Below, piece after piece: positions 8,131 through 16,761 of a stretch of DNA of 64,000 nucleotides. This DNA comes from Anaerostipes sp. Its GTDB lineage: Bacteria; Bacillota; Clostridia; Lachnospirales; Lachnospiraceae. Made by a program: the position numbers and the translations under genes. The stretch covers positions 1 through 64,000 of the forward strand of contig JAQVEG010000007.1 of NCBI GenBank assembly GCA_028697725.1, given 5' to 3'. The notes under the pieces are model-generated. The model worked only from the letters and a program-made list of their open reading frames with translations, ran no database searches and was not told the DNA's origin. Position 1 is the first letter of the stretch. Every line of letters starts with the position of its first letter.

Positions 8131-9807
8131 TTATTTTACGTGATTATGAGCTTCACTAATTACTTTTGCCAAAGCTTCTTTTGCTTCTGTTGGAAGTGCG
8201 TCATAACCATCTTTTTCAGTATCTTTTTCAAAGATAAAGTTTAGGCGCTCTGTCATTCTTGCTTTTAAAGTATTTACATATACTTCATCATTAAAGTCTG
8301 GAATATATCCTTCCACTTCTAAAACTTCCATATTACTGAAAGGTCCCCAAGGCTTTAAATCAGCACTTCCTTCTACAATTTGTTCAATAGAGTTTAAAGT
8401 AACAGAAGGAGTAATGTCTTTACCCATAAAATCTCCTGTGTTTAGAATATAGCAGTCTACATTTCTATCCTTTACAAGAGAACGGAACTTCTTATAGTCA
8501 TTGACTAATGGGTAGGTTCTAAATGGGTTGGCATATGGTTCCACAACAAGTTTATTTGGATCAATACCAGGAGCAAGACGTTCTGCCGTTGATCTTTTTG
8601 TTGCAAGTGTTGCACCCATAACAGCGGCTAAGTTTGAACCATTAATCTTAATTAGTGGTGGAATTGTAGGATCTTTCATAATCCAGAAAATTGCACTGAT
8701 TGGAGATACAATTTTGTCTACGCGGTTTGGTGACCAAAGTTTTGATTTAATGGCACGACCATTTCCATTTCGGATATCCTCTGTAACTAATACTACTTTT
8801 CCTTGATCGTCTACCGTTGCAGAACAGTTCTGTGCAGTAAGAAGGAATTTGTTGTCTGGACATCCTGTTGGATAATCTGCAGTTTTATCAAAATAAGTTG
8901 GTTCCATGGCAATGGAAGCCCCTGTGGTTGTGTTGATAATAAATGCATCATCATGTAATACAGTGATTGCTTTATATTTATCACCATGTGTTGCATGGGT
9001 TAGTGTTGATTTTCCAGAACCTGATAGTCCAAAGAAAGAAGCAACAAAATGATGTTTTGGAGAATCTGAAACTTGGAATTCCTTTTGTCCGCCATGACAA
9101 GAAGCATATCCATGACGATTTGCAATTGCCCAGGCAATAGTAAGAGTTCCTTTTTTGTGTTCTCCAAAGTATTTCATACCTAATAATGCAGCACAGTTCT
9201 CTTCTGTGTTAAAGTATGTTAAACCAAGAGGATGTTCGTCGTGTGTCCATTGAGGATCAGAGAAAATATAAATATCTGATTCTCCATCAATGGAATCTGA
9301 GTTTTCATACATTTTCACATATTCTTCAGATTGATATTGGAAGTTTAACATCCAAGAATAAAGAATGTTTTCTTCCCCTTCTGGAATTAACAAATGTGCT
9401 TTTACCATAAACTCTGGATCAAGACCAATATATACTTGTGCATGATAAAGCGTCGTCCAGCGAGTGTCATAAACAGCATCCATCAATTTTAAATCTAAAT
9501 CTTTTTCGTCTACGCCTGGTTCTCCAGCAATACGTCTTGCGGCAGCGCAGCGTCCAGTTACAGAGCCATCATTGAAAAGTAAAACCTTTGCATCTTTATC
9601 AAGTCCAAATTCTTCACCTTTGTAGACTGGCATATCAGTTACAATCGTTCCTGGTGAATTCTTTGCCAAGTCATAAGCTTGCTTTAAATCTTTTACTTCG
9701 ATTACATTGTTTCCGTAGAATGCAGCCTCAATAATGGAACGGGTTTTTGAAAAACCTGGTTTTCCTTTTCCGATTTCATCATGGTTATAATGTGCTTTTG
9801 TTGACAT
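8131..9807 (-). CDS. pckA: Phosphoenolpyruvate carboxykinase (ATP)
   Basis: 558 residues. Interconverts oxaloacetate and PEP with ATP/ADP. In anaerobes it often works in the PEP-carboxylating direction. The kinase P-loop is GLSGSGKST, and the metal and oxaloacetate region includes VLHDDAFIIN and FDKTADYPTG. The ATG at 9807 is chosen because AGGAGGAATAATT precedes it. An in-frame ATG at 9843 lies inside the upstream gene. The stop of the upstream lipoprotein gene overlaps this ribosome site, so the two genes form an operon. Confidence 0.96.
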   Translation of the reverse strand: MSTKAHYNHDEIGKGKPGFSKTRSIIEAAFYGNNVIEVKDLKQAYDLAKNSPGTIVTDMPVYKGEEFGLDKDAKVLLFNDGSVTGRCAAARRIAGEPGVDEKDLDLKLMDAVYDTRWTTLYHAQVYIGLDPEFMVKAHLLIPEGEENILYSWMLNFQYQSEEYVKMYENSDSIDGESDIYIFSDPQWTHDEHPLGLTYFNTEENCAALLGMKYFGEHKKGTLTIAWAIANRHGYASCHGGQKEFQVSDSPKHHFVASFFGLSGSGKSTLTHATHGDKYKAITVLHDDAFIINTTTGASIAMEPTYFDKTADYPTGCPDNKFLLTAQNCSATVDDQGKVVLVTEDIRNGNGRAIKSKLWSPNRVDKIVSPISAIFWIMKDPTIPPLIKINGSNLAAVMGATLATKRSTAERLAPGIDPNKLVVEPYANPFRTYPLVNDYKKFRSLVKDRNVDCYILNTGDFMGKDITPSVTLNSIEQIVEGSADLKPWGPFSNMEVLEVEGYIPDFNDEVYVNTLKARMTERLNFIFEKDTEKDGYDALPTEAKEALAKVISEAHNHVK

Positions 9808-9818
9808 AATTATTCCTC

Positions 9819-11573
9819 CTAATGTTTTTGCCTGTTGATACATTTTTCTAATACTGAAAAGCTAGTTGGTCCAGTGTCAAGAATCAGTTTATGAAATGAT
9901 TTTTCCTGATACTGTTTTCCCATTACTTTTTTATAACGTACTTTCAATCTTTTGAATTCTAAAAATCCAATATAGTATGAAAGGTAATTACCGGGGTTTT
10001 CTATGACTTCTTGATAAAGTCGTGTTCCAATCTTCTTGTCTCGTATGTGATAAGTCTTTAAGAACTTTTGTACTTGCTTTAAATTCCATCCTTCATAGTT
10101 GACACCTAAGTCAATACGTGAGCTAAGTGCTAAACTAAGAGAGTTGTTGTAAGTTAATAATTTACGAATGGTTGCTGTATGTTTTCCAAAATCAAGAAAG
10201 GAATAACTTTGATTCTCTACATAGGTTGCCCATCCTTCACAGTAACCTGGAAAATTTAAAACATAACGAATCAAGTTCTTCTTCTTGTGATAAAAATATG
10301 TGGTCTGATATAAATGACCAGGATAACCTTCATGTGCCAATGTACTGAATAACTGCAGTGGTTCCGTAAAATAAGCGTTATTGATATAGATTGTATTTTC
10401 CTTATAGGAGTCAATAGTCGGAACCATATAAAATGCAGGACTTGCCTCTTTTTCCATAGAAGAGTCTACATACTTAATAGAAATATGAGAATTCAATGGG
10501 GCTGGGTAGGAAGCCTTGGTATCATTCTTCAGCTGCATTAAAATATTCTTTGGGCTAATCTTTGGATCAAACTTTGTGACGGCTTTTTCGTAAGAAAGGA
10601 AACCGGAGGGATCTTTTCTACCAAGGAACATGAGAGATTGTTTGATTGTGTTTAAATCATCTACTGTTCTTTGAATTAAAACCGAAACAGAATCTTTTGT
10701 TCCGGTTAAAGAACGAACCAGTGCCGTATAATATGATCGACCTTGTCTGTAATAAGATAAGCCTTTGGAATTCACTCCCAGGCCCTTATAACGCTCCAAA
10801 TTAGCAGCTAAAGAACGATATGCAGGGAATACTTTACCTAAAACTAAATCGCGGTTTTTCGCAGTATATGAACGTCTCATAGCTGGCGTCATCCAAGACA
10901 ACTTCTTCACTCTTGAAGAAAAAGAGGTGAGAAGTATATTGTTCTTCTTATTCTTCGTAAATCGCCTGATTTGAACTAAAACTTTCTGAAGTGTAGTATC
11001 TGACATAAAACAGCCATGTTTTAACTGTTCTTTCTCATAAGATAAAACAGAATCAAAATACGATGGTACTTTGGAAAGAAGGGATAAATAAATATCAATG
11101 TCCTTCTTACGCTGAAAAGAATATTCACACAGTGAAATAGGAAGCTGAGACTGAACCCCTGAGGTTGGACTTAGAATCGATGCCAAATAGGGCATCTTAC
11201 TTAATGTAAGTTGTGTTTCTAAGTAGTCCTTTAGTGTAAGATAAGTCTCTTTCTCAGTTGATGAAAGCTCATCATATGTAAATAGCTTTAAGGTATCCAG
11301 ATACTTTGTCAATCTTTTGCGATTCGATGAAAAGGAAGATGGACGAAAATCTCCAAAAGTTATGGTCTTGGAAGATATCCCATAAGACTCTGGATTCGCT
11401 AACGTATAGTGCAGTGTTAACGTGTCAGAGGCTGCCATATCCTGAAAAACATCTTTTGTGTAAGCTTTAAAATCTTTTTGTGTTGTATCTGTTTTTGAAG
11501 GAAAGCACCCAGAAAAACAGAGGATTATCATAAGAAAAAAAGTAAAAATACGTCTTTGTAAACGAAAATACAT
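9819..11573 (-). CDS. DUF885-family lipoprotein (putative zinc peptidase)
   Basis: 584 residues. The N-terminus is a lipoprotein signal: basic start, hydrophobic core, and lipobox FSGC with Cys near residue 22. The protein should therefore be anchored outside the membrane. The catalytic-type motif HEGYPGH (HExxH with a trailing His) sits near residue 413 and is typical of DUF885, a family related to M1/M32-type zinc peptidases whose substrates are poorly known. It is upstream of pckA with only 11 bases between. Why a secreted putative peptidase is paired with PEP carboxykinase is not evident. Confidence 0.85.
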   Translation of the reverse strand: MYFRLQRRIFTFFLMIILCFSGCFPSKTDTTQKDFKAYTKDVFQDMAASDTLTLHYTLANPESYGISSKTITFGDFRPSSFSSNRKRLTKYLDTLKLFTYDELSSTEKETYLTLKDYLETQLTLSKMPYLASILSPTSGVQSQLPISLCEYSFQRKKDIDIYLSLLSKVPSYFDSVLSYEKEQLKHGCFMSDTTLQKVLVQIRRFTKNKKNNILLTSFSSRVKKLSWMTPAMRRSYTAKNRDLVLGKVFPAYRSLAANLERYKGLGVNSKGLSYYRQGRSYYTALVRSLTGTKDSVSVLIQRTVDDLNTIKQSLMFLGRKDPSGFLSYEKAVTKFDPKISPKNILMQLKNDTKASYPAPLNSHISIKYVDSSMEKEASPAFYMVPTIDSYKENTIYINNAYFTEPLQLFSTLAHEGYPGHLYQTTYFYHKKKNLIRYVLNFPGYCEGWATYVENQSYSFLDFGKHTATIRKLLTYNNSLSLALSSRIDLGVNYEGWNLKQVQKFLKTYHIRDKKIGTRLYQEVIENPGNYLSYYIGFLEFKRLKVRYKKVMGKQYQEKSFHKLILDTGPTSFSVLEKCINRQKH

Positions 11574-11633
11574 TCAAAAAACCTTTCAACTTAGATTCCT
11601 TCTAGTATTATACTATTTTTTCAAGGAAAAAAA

Positions 11634-11662
11634 TAGACTATACTGAAAAGATGTACTATAAT
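11634..11662 (+). promoter_or_regulatory. Probable metG promoter
   Basis: TAGACT (11634-11639) and TATAAT (11657-11662) are separated by exactly 17 bases, about 35 bases ahead of the metG start. The -35 box is weak and the -10 box is perfect. No T-box or SAM riboswitch fits in this 120-base intergenic region. Confidence 0.6.
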
Positions 11663-11696
11663 TATATAGACTAAGAGTAGAAATTGGAGGAAAGAG

Positions 11697-13646
11697 ATGA
11701 GTAAGAAACCTTATTATATTACAACGGCAATTACGTATACATCTGGAAAGCCTCATATTGGAAACACATATGAGATTATTTTGGCGGATAGTATTGCAAG
11801 ATATAAAAGAATGGAAGGATGCGATGTATTCTTTCAGACAGGAACAGACGAACATGGACAAAAGGTGGAACTAAAGGCAGAAGAGCAGGGAGTCACACCA
11901 AAAGAGTTCGTAGATGATGTTGCCGGGGAAATTAAGAGAATCTGGGATTTGATGAATACTTCATATGATAAGTTTATTCGTACAACAGATGAAGATCATG
12001 AAAAACAGGTACAAAAGATTTTTAAAAAGTTATACGATCAGGGAGACATTTATAAAGGACACTATGAAGGACTTTATTGTACTCCATGTGAATCTTTCTT
12101 TACAGAGAGTCAGTTAGTGGATGGGAAATGTCCAGACTGTGGACGTGAAGTTCAGCCAGCAAAGGAAGAGGCTTATTTCTTGAAATTAAGCAAATATGCA
12201 GACCGATTAATTGAGCATATTAACACACATCCAGAATTTATTCAGCCAGTGTCTCGTAAGAATGAGATGATGAATAACTTCTTATTACCAGGACTTCAGG
12301 ATTTATGTGTATCAAGAACATCATTTAAATGGGGAATTCCTGTTGATTTTGACCCTGATCATGTGGTTTATGTATGGTTAGATGCACTTACAAACTATAT
12401 CACAGGAATTGGATATGATTGTGATGGGAATCATACAGAGCAGTTTAACAAGTTCTGGCCAGCAGATTTGCATTTGATTGGGAAAGATATTATTAGATTC
12501 CATACGATTTATTGGCCGATTATTTTAATGGCACTTGATGTACCTCTTCCAAAGCAGGTATTTGGACATCCTTGGTTGATGCAGGGAGATGGAAAGATGA
12601 GTAAGTCAAAAGGAAATGTACTTTATGCAGATGATTTAGTAGATTTCTTTGGAGTGGATGCGGTTCGTTACTTTGTTCTCCATGAAATGCCATTTGAAAA
12701 TGATGGAGTTATTACATGGGAGCTTATGGTAGAGCGTATGAACTCTGATCTTGCGAATACACTTGGAAATCTTGTAAACCGTACCATTTCAATGTCAAAT
12801 AAATATTTTGATGGTATTGTAGAGGATAAGGGTGTGACAGAGGATGTAGATGCCGAGTTAAAGGCTGTTGTAACTGGAACAAGGGCAAAGGTTGAGGCGA
12901 AGATGGAAGAACTTCGAGTTGCAGATTCTATGACAGAAATCTTTAACCTATTTAAGAGATGTAACAAATATATTGATGAGACTATGCCTTGGGCGCTTGC
13001 CAAAGATGAAGATAAGCAAGATCGTCTAGCAACGGTTCTTTACAACTTAGTAGAAGGTATCTTAACAGGAGCAGCACTTCTTGAACCATATATGCCAGAG
13101 ACTTCAGAGAGAATCTTAAAGCAGTTGAATGGAGAAGCTAGAACATTTGAAGATTTAGATACATTTGGACATTATAAGAACGGAACTAAGGTAACAGATC
13201 AGCCAGAGATTCTATTTGCTCGTTTGGATGAAAAAGAAGTATTAGAAAAGGCAGCAGTTTTAATTGAAAAACAAAAACAAGAAGCCATGGGCGGACCAGT
13301 TATTGATATTGAGGCAAAAGAAGAAATTACCTTTGATGATTTTATGGGAATGCAGTTCCAAGTAGGTGAGATCATTGAATGTGAAGAAGTAAAGAAATCA
13401 AAGAAATTACTTTGTTCACAAGTTCGTGTTGGAAGCGAAGTAAAACAGATTGTATCAGGAATAAAAGCACACTACAGTGCAAAGGAGATGGTTGGAAAGA
13501 AAGTTATGGTATTAGTCAACTTGAAGCCAGCCAAACTTGCAGGAGTTCTTTCAGAAGGTATGTTATTATGTGCCGAGAATGAAAAAGGAGAACTTGCACT
13601 TATGGTGCCAGATAAAGATATGCCAGCAGGTGCAGAAATCTGTTAG
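11697..13646 (+). CDS. metG: Methionyl-tRNA synthetase
   Basis: 649 residues. The class I signature is PHIGNTYE (HIGH-type) near residue 18 and KMSKSKGN near residue 300. A zinc knuckle is formed by CTPCESF and CPDCGRE in the connective peptide. The C-terminal 110 residues form the OB-fold tRNA-binding/dimerisation domain (VGEIIECEEVKKSKKLL). The start follows GGAGGAAAGAG. MetG charges tRNA-Met and initiator tRNA. Its position after the abrB region matches Bacillus metS. Confidence 0.97.
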   Translation: MSKKPYYITTAITYTSGKPHIGNTYEIILADSIARYKRMEGCDVFFQTGTDEHGQKVELKAEEQGVTPKEFVDDVAGEIKRIWDLMNTSYDKFIRTTDEDHEKQVQKIFKKLYDQGDIYKGHYEGLYCTPCESFFTESQLVDGKCPDCGREVQPAKEEAYFLKLSKYADRLIEHINTHPEFIQPVSRKNEMMNNFLLPGLQDLCVSRTSFKWGIPVDFDPDHVVYVWLDALTNYITGIGYDCDGNHTEQFNKFWPADLHLIGKDIIRFHTIYWPIILMALDVPLPKQVFGHPWLMQGDGKMSKSKGNVLYADDLVDFFGVDAVRYFVLHEMPFENDGVITWELMVERMNSDLANTLGNLVNRTISMSNKYFDGIVEDKGVTEDVDAELKAVVTGTRAKVEAKMEELRVADSMTEIFNLFKRCNKYIDETMPWALAKDEDKQDRLATVLYNLVEGILTGAALLEPYMPETSERILKQLNGEARTFEDLDTFGHYKNGTKVTDQPEILFARLDEKEVLEKAAVLIEKQKQEAMGGPVIDIEAKEEITFDDFMGMQFQVGEIIECEEVKKSKKLLCSQVRVGSEVKQIVSGIKAHYSAKEMVGKKVMVLVNLKPAKLAGVLSEGMLLCAENEKGELALMVPDKDMPAGAEIC

Positions 13647-13647
13647 A

Positions 13648-13683
13648 CATTAAGCACTTGGCGAGGTCTTTTCGAGCTTAATG
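13648..13683 (+). repeat. Inverted repeat in the metG 3' UTR
   Basis: CATTAAGC (13648-13655) and GCTTAATG (13676-13683) are exact complements around a 20-base, more GC-rich centre (ACTTGGCGAGGTCTTTTCGA). It has no T-tract, so it is not the terminator itself. It lies between the metG stop codon and the terminator and could be a structured 3' UTR element. Its function is unknown. Confidence 0.5.
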
Positions 13684-13693
13684 GGAAAAGAGG

Positions 13694-13735
13694 AAAATCT
13701 ATTTATGTTTATCACATAACATAAATAGATTTTTT
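13694..13735 (+). terminator. Terminator after metG
   Basis: AAAATCTATTTATGTT pairs with AACATAAATAGATTTT around ATCACAT and is followed by T residues. The stem is long and AT-rich. Confidence 0.85.
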
Positions 13736-13774
13736 GTATATGAAAGATTTGAGAAGATAAAATGGAGGTTTAAA

Positions 13775-15799
13775 ATGGATAGTAGAAGTAATAAGATTTT
13801 AAATCGAATTGTTCAAAAAGGGACTGGAACCATAAAATATTTTGCTGATACCTTTTATTTGTCAGAACGAATGGTGCGAAATATTATTAAGGACTTAAAT
13901 GAAGAGTTAGAAGAGAAAGGACTTCCTCTTCTTGTAGTTTCCAAAGATGGACAAATTTATTTTGAAGAAACAGGAGAATTGTTGGAAGAACGAATACGAC
14001 AGTTTATTATAACCAAGGATTTTTATACATATCGCTTATCTCCAACAGAACGAAAGACAATCGTTGCTATGATTTTACTAAATCAGGATGACTACTGTAC
14101 AGCGGCAACAATTTCTGAGAATTTAGGAACCAGCAGGAATACCATTTTAAAAGATATTGATGAAATGAAAAAATGGTTTTTGGAAAATAAATTAAAATTG
14201 GAATCACTGGTACAAAAAGGATATCTTGTGTCAGGCAAGGAAAGGGACATTCGGAAGGGAATTCTAAAGCTGATTGAATTAAACTTAGATTGTTATGAAT
14301 ACGAAAATTCTGAAATTTCCAGTGCATTTCAACATCTATTGTTAAAACAGCTGCACTATGAAAGAATAATAAAAAGAATTCAAGAAATTGTAAAAAAAGC
14401 AGAACAGACATATCATACAAGATTTTCAGACTTCTCTTTTACGGAAGCAGTATACGAAATACTAATTGTTTTAGAGAGAGTTCGGTCAAATAAAATCATA
14501 GCTGAAAAAATTGGAGATGAGATTTTAAACAGCTCAAAGTATCCAATCAGTCACTTTATATTTACAGAGATAGAAAAACAATATCAAATCGTTATCCCCC
14601 CAATTGAAAGAAAATATTTTGTTAGATGTTTAAGGCGTAAAAGTTATATTGAAAGTAGTACAACTAATATTGCTGAAGTTGTGATTCCAATTATGATTGG
14701 AGAGACCATTCATAAAATTTCAAGACGATTAAAAATTAGTTTCTATTTGGACTTTTCATTGTATGATGTGTTAGTGGATCATATGAAATCAGCCATTTTT
14801 CGATTACAGAATGGAGAAGTTCTGGTAAATCCTTTTGGAAAAGAAATAGAAGAAAAGTATCCAGTAATTACAAAAATAACACAGGAGGCATTGATTCCAA
14901 TAGAAGAATATATTGGAGAAAAATTTGGCAATGACGAAATATCATTTTTAGTAATGTATTTTGCTTCCATTATGGAAAAAAACAGGTTAGAAGACAAGAA
15001 GAAAAAGAAAGTTTCAGTATGTATTGTTGGAGCCACAGGTCGTGGAACCATGCAGTTATTACGTGCAGGATTGGCTGAATTTAATGATATCCTGGAAATT
15101 GTAGAAATAAGACCAGTTCACGAAATAGAACATATTAAGGAAGAAGAAATAGAAATGATTATTTCCTTAGTTCCCTTTTTCTCAAAAAGAATACCATGTG
15201 TAATTATTGATAGCCCAATTCTAAAAAAAGAAGATATCTATAAAATTCGTATGATGGCAATGGAATTACAAGAAACCCATCAATTGATTGAAAATGAGAA
15301 AATCAAAGAGTCTATTGCTATGGATAAAGCAAATGCTTTAAAAGTGCGTACTATCGGAGAATTTTTGCCAGTGAATCGAATTATACTTGATGCAGAGGCA
15401 GAAAACTGGGAGGACGCAGTAAGGATTTCTGGGCGGGCACTATATGAAGATGGAATTACAACAGAAACGTATATCGAAGCAATGGTGGATGTAGTACGTG
15501 AAAATGGTTCTTATATTGTTATTTGTCCGGGTCTTGCAATTCCACATGCAGAAGAAGAAAAGGGAATTCTTCAGGAGGGAATAAGCCTTATTCGGCTAAA
15601 GAACCCAGTTTATTTTGAAAATACAGAGAATAATCCAGTCACGTATGTGGCGGGACTAAGTGTCACAAGTGCTGAAAGTGTTAATTTTGTTATTTACAAT
15701 TTAGTTCAATTGTTTGAAAATCCAAAGAGAATAGAAAAACTCAATGAAATAAAAAACAGTCAAGATATGTATGAATTCATATGTAGCCTTAGAGATTAA
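13775..15799 (+). CDS. PRD-containing transcriptional regulator with IIB- and IIA-like domains
   Basis: 674-residue regulator of the MtlR/LicR type. Order: N-terminal helix-turn-helix domains (about 1-160), two PRD domains (about 190-400), a IIB-like fold (about 415-500), and a C-terminal fructose/mannitol-type IIA domain with the phosphoacceptor His in LAIPHAEEEKG (near residue 588). The IIB-like P-loop reads VGATGRGTM, with Gly where the phosphocysteine normally sits. This sensor may therefore not be phosphorylated on Cys. Start follows ATGGAGG. The gene lies just upstream of a galactitol-type PTS operon and very likely controls it. Confidence 0.88.
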   Translation: MDSRSNKILNRIVQKGTGTIKYFADTFYLSERMVRNIIKDLNEELEEKGLPLLVVSKDGQIYFEETGELLEERIRQFIITKDFYTYRLSPTERKTIVAMILLNQDDYCTAATISENLGTSRNTILKDIDEMKKWFLENKLKLESLVQKGYLVSGKERDIRKGILKLIELNLDCYEYENSEISSAFQHLLLKQLHYERIIKRIQEIVKKAEQTYHTRFSDFSFTEAVYEILIVLERVRSNKIIAEKIGDEILNSSKYPISHFIFTEIEKQYQIVIPPIERKYFVRCLRRKSYIESSTTNIAEVVIPIMIGETIHKISRRLKISFYLDFSLYDVLVDHMKSAIFRLQNGEVLVNPFGKEIEEKYPVITKITQEALIPIEEYIGEKFGNDEISFLVMYFASIMEKNRLEDKKKKKVSVCIVGATGRGTMQLLRAGLAEFNDILEIVEIRPVHEIEHIKEEEIEMIISLVPFFSKRIPCVIIDSPILKKEDIYKIRMMAMELQETHQLIENEKIKESIAMDKANALKVRTIGEFLPVNRIILDAEAENWEDAVRISGRALYEDGITTETYIEAMVDVVRENGSYIVICPGLAIPHAEEEKGILQEGISLIRLKNPVYFENTENNPVTYVAGLSVTSAESVNFVIYNLVQLFENPKRIEKLNEIKNSQDMYEFICSLRD

Positions 15800-15802
15800 A
15801 AA

Positions 15803-15846
15803 AGGATGTGTTAAGAAATATAAGTTTCTTAACATGTCTTTTTTTT
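15803..15846 (+). terminator. Terminator after the PRD regulator
   Basis: The arms GGATGTGTTAAGAAA and TTTCTTAACATGTC pair around TATAAG and are followed by eight T. It separates the regulator from the PTS operon, so the two are transcribed independently. Confidence 0.85.
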
Positions 15847-15899
15847 GTGCAATTTGATTCATTAGAACAAATTATTGCAAAAAATAGCGAAAGAGTTTG

Positions 15900-15916
15900 G
15901 TCTTTATGATAAAGAC
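15900..15916. promoter_or_regulatory. Palindromic operator upstream of the PTS operon
   Basis: GTCTTTATGATAAAGAC is a perfect 17-bp palindrome centred on G15908. It lies where the -35 box would be for the -10 hexamer TATAAT at 15926-15931; no good TTGACA is present. A weak -35 plus an overlapping palindrome is what an activator site looks like. The adjacent PRD protein is the natural candidate. Confidence 0.6.
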
Positions 15917-15960
15917 AAATAAAAATATAATGAATTCATAAACAGAAAGGAGAGCAGAAA

Positions 15961-16446
15961 ATGTTTTGGGAGAACATAAAAAAAGAATTTGTTGTAACAA
16001 ATTTAAAAGCAAATTCGGAGAAAGAAGTGTTTGAAGAACTTGGACAGAGAATGGTAAACGCAGGAAGGTGTAAAGACAGTTTTGTTAAAGCACTGGAAGA
16101 AAGGGAGATGGTTTTTCCAACTGGAATATTGTGTGATGATATTGGAGTTGCAATTCCACATACAGATTCAGAGCATGTAAATGAGTCAACGATTTCTATT
16201 GCTAACTTGGACAAACCAGTAAAGTTTTATCATATGGGAACGAATCCAAAGGAAGGCGTAGAAGTTCAAGTACAATTTATAATTATGCTTGCGATAGCGG
16301 GAACAAATCACTTGGATATGTTACAGAAGGCAATACAGTTAATTCAAGACAAGGAAGTGTTACTTAAGTTGATTGCGGCAGGAAGTTCGGAAGAAGTAAT
16401 TCAAATTATCAAAGAAAAGGAGATGCAAAATGAACAAAACAATTAA
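15961..16446 (+). CDS. PTS IIA component, galactitol/fructose type
   Basis: 161-residue cytoplasmic phosphocarrier. The active-site His is in GVAIPHTDSEHV near residue 67. It accepts phosphate from HPr and passes it to the IIB protein encoded next, whose start codon lies inside this gene (17-base overlap). The start follows AAAGGAGAGC. It belongs to the same superfamily as the IIA domain of the regulator upstream. Confidence 0.92.
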   Translation: MFWENIKKEFVVTNLKANSEKEVFEELGQRMVNAGRCKDSFVKALEEREMVFPTGILCDDIGVAIPHTDSEHVNESTISIANLDKPVKFYHMGTNPKEGVEVQVQFIIMLAIAGTNHLDMLQKAIQLIQDKEVLLKLIAAGSSEEVIQIIKEKEMQNEQNN

Positions 16447-16741
16447 AATTTTATCAGCTTGTGGAACAGGAGTAGCAACATCAACAGTTGCAGCAGAGAC
16501 GTGTAAAAAACTATTAGCAGAAAGAGGTTTTGAAAACGTAGATGTTACGGAATGTAAATCAATTGAGATTGTTGGAAAAGCAGAAGTTATAAACCCAGAC
16601 GTTATTATACATACAGCAGAGATTCCATTGGATCAACTAAAAGAATATAGAGCATTTAGAGTGTTACAGTTTATTACAGGCTTTGGGGCGGAGGAAGTTG
16701 CAGATGAAATTGCAGAGTATCTAAAGAGTAAAGAGGATTAG
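16430..16741 (+). CDS. PTS IIB component, galactitol type
   Basis: 103 residues. The phosphocysteine lies in the N-terminal P-loop SACGTGVATSTVA (Cys near residue 11). GatB-type IIB proteins transfer phosphate to the sugar carried by IIC. A ribosome site AAAAGGAG lies within the end of the IIA gene. The downstream IIC gene starts 20 bases later. Confidence 0.93.
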   Translation: MNKTIKILSACGTGVATSTVAAETCKKLLAERGFENVDVTECKSIEIVGKAEVINPDVIIHTAEIPLDQLKEYRAFRVLQFITGFGAEEVADEIAEYLKSKED

Positions 16742-16761
16742 GAAAAAGAAGGAGGATATAT

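Noticed and set aside
8528-8806. Plus-strand open frame inside pckA
   Set aside because: Antisense to conserved pckA motifs and lacks a start context; similar shadow frames inside other genes were left out for the same reason.
11574-11696. T-box or SAM riboswitch before metG
   Set aside because: The 123-base divergent region has no T-box sequence, no specifier loop and no terminator pair; only a promoter is supported.
15895-15931. Possible sigma-54 promoter (TTTGG...) before the PTS operon
   Set aside because: The GG and GC dinucleotides at -24/-12 are not both present, and the PRD regulator lacks a sigma-54 activator ATPase domain.
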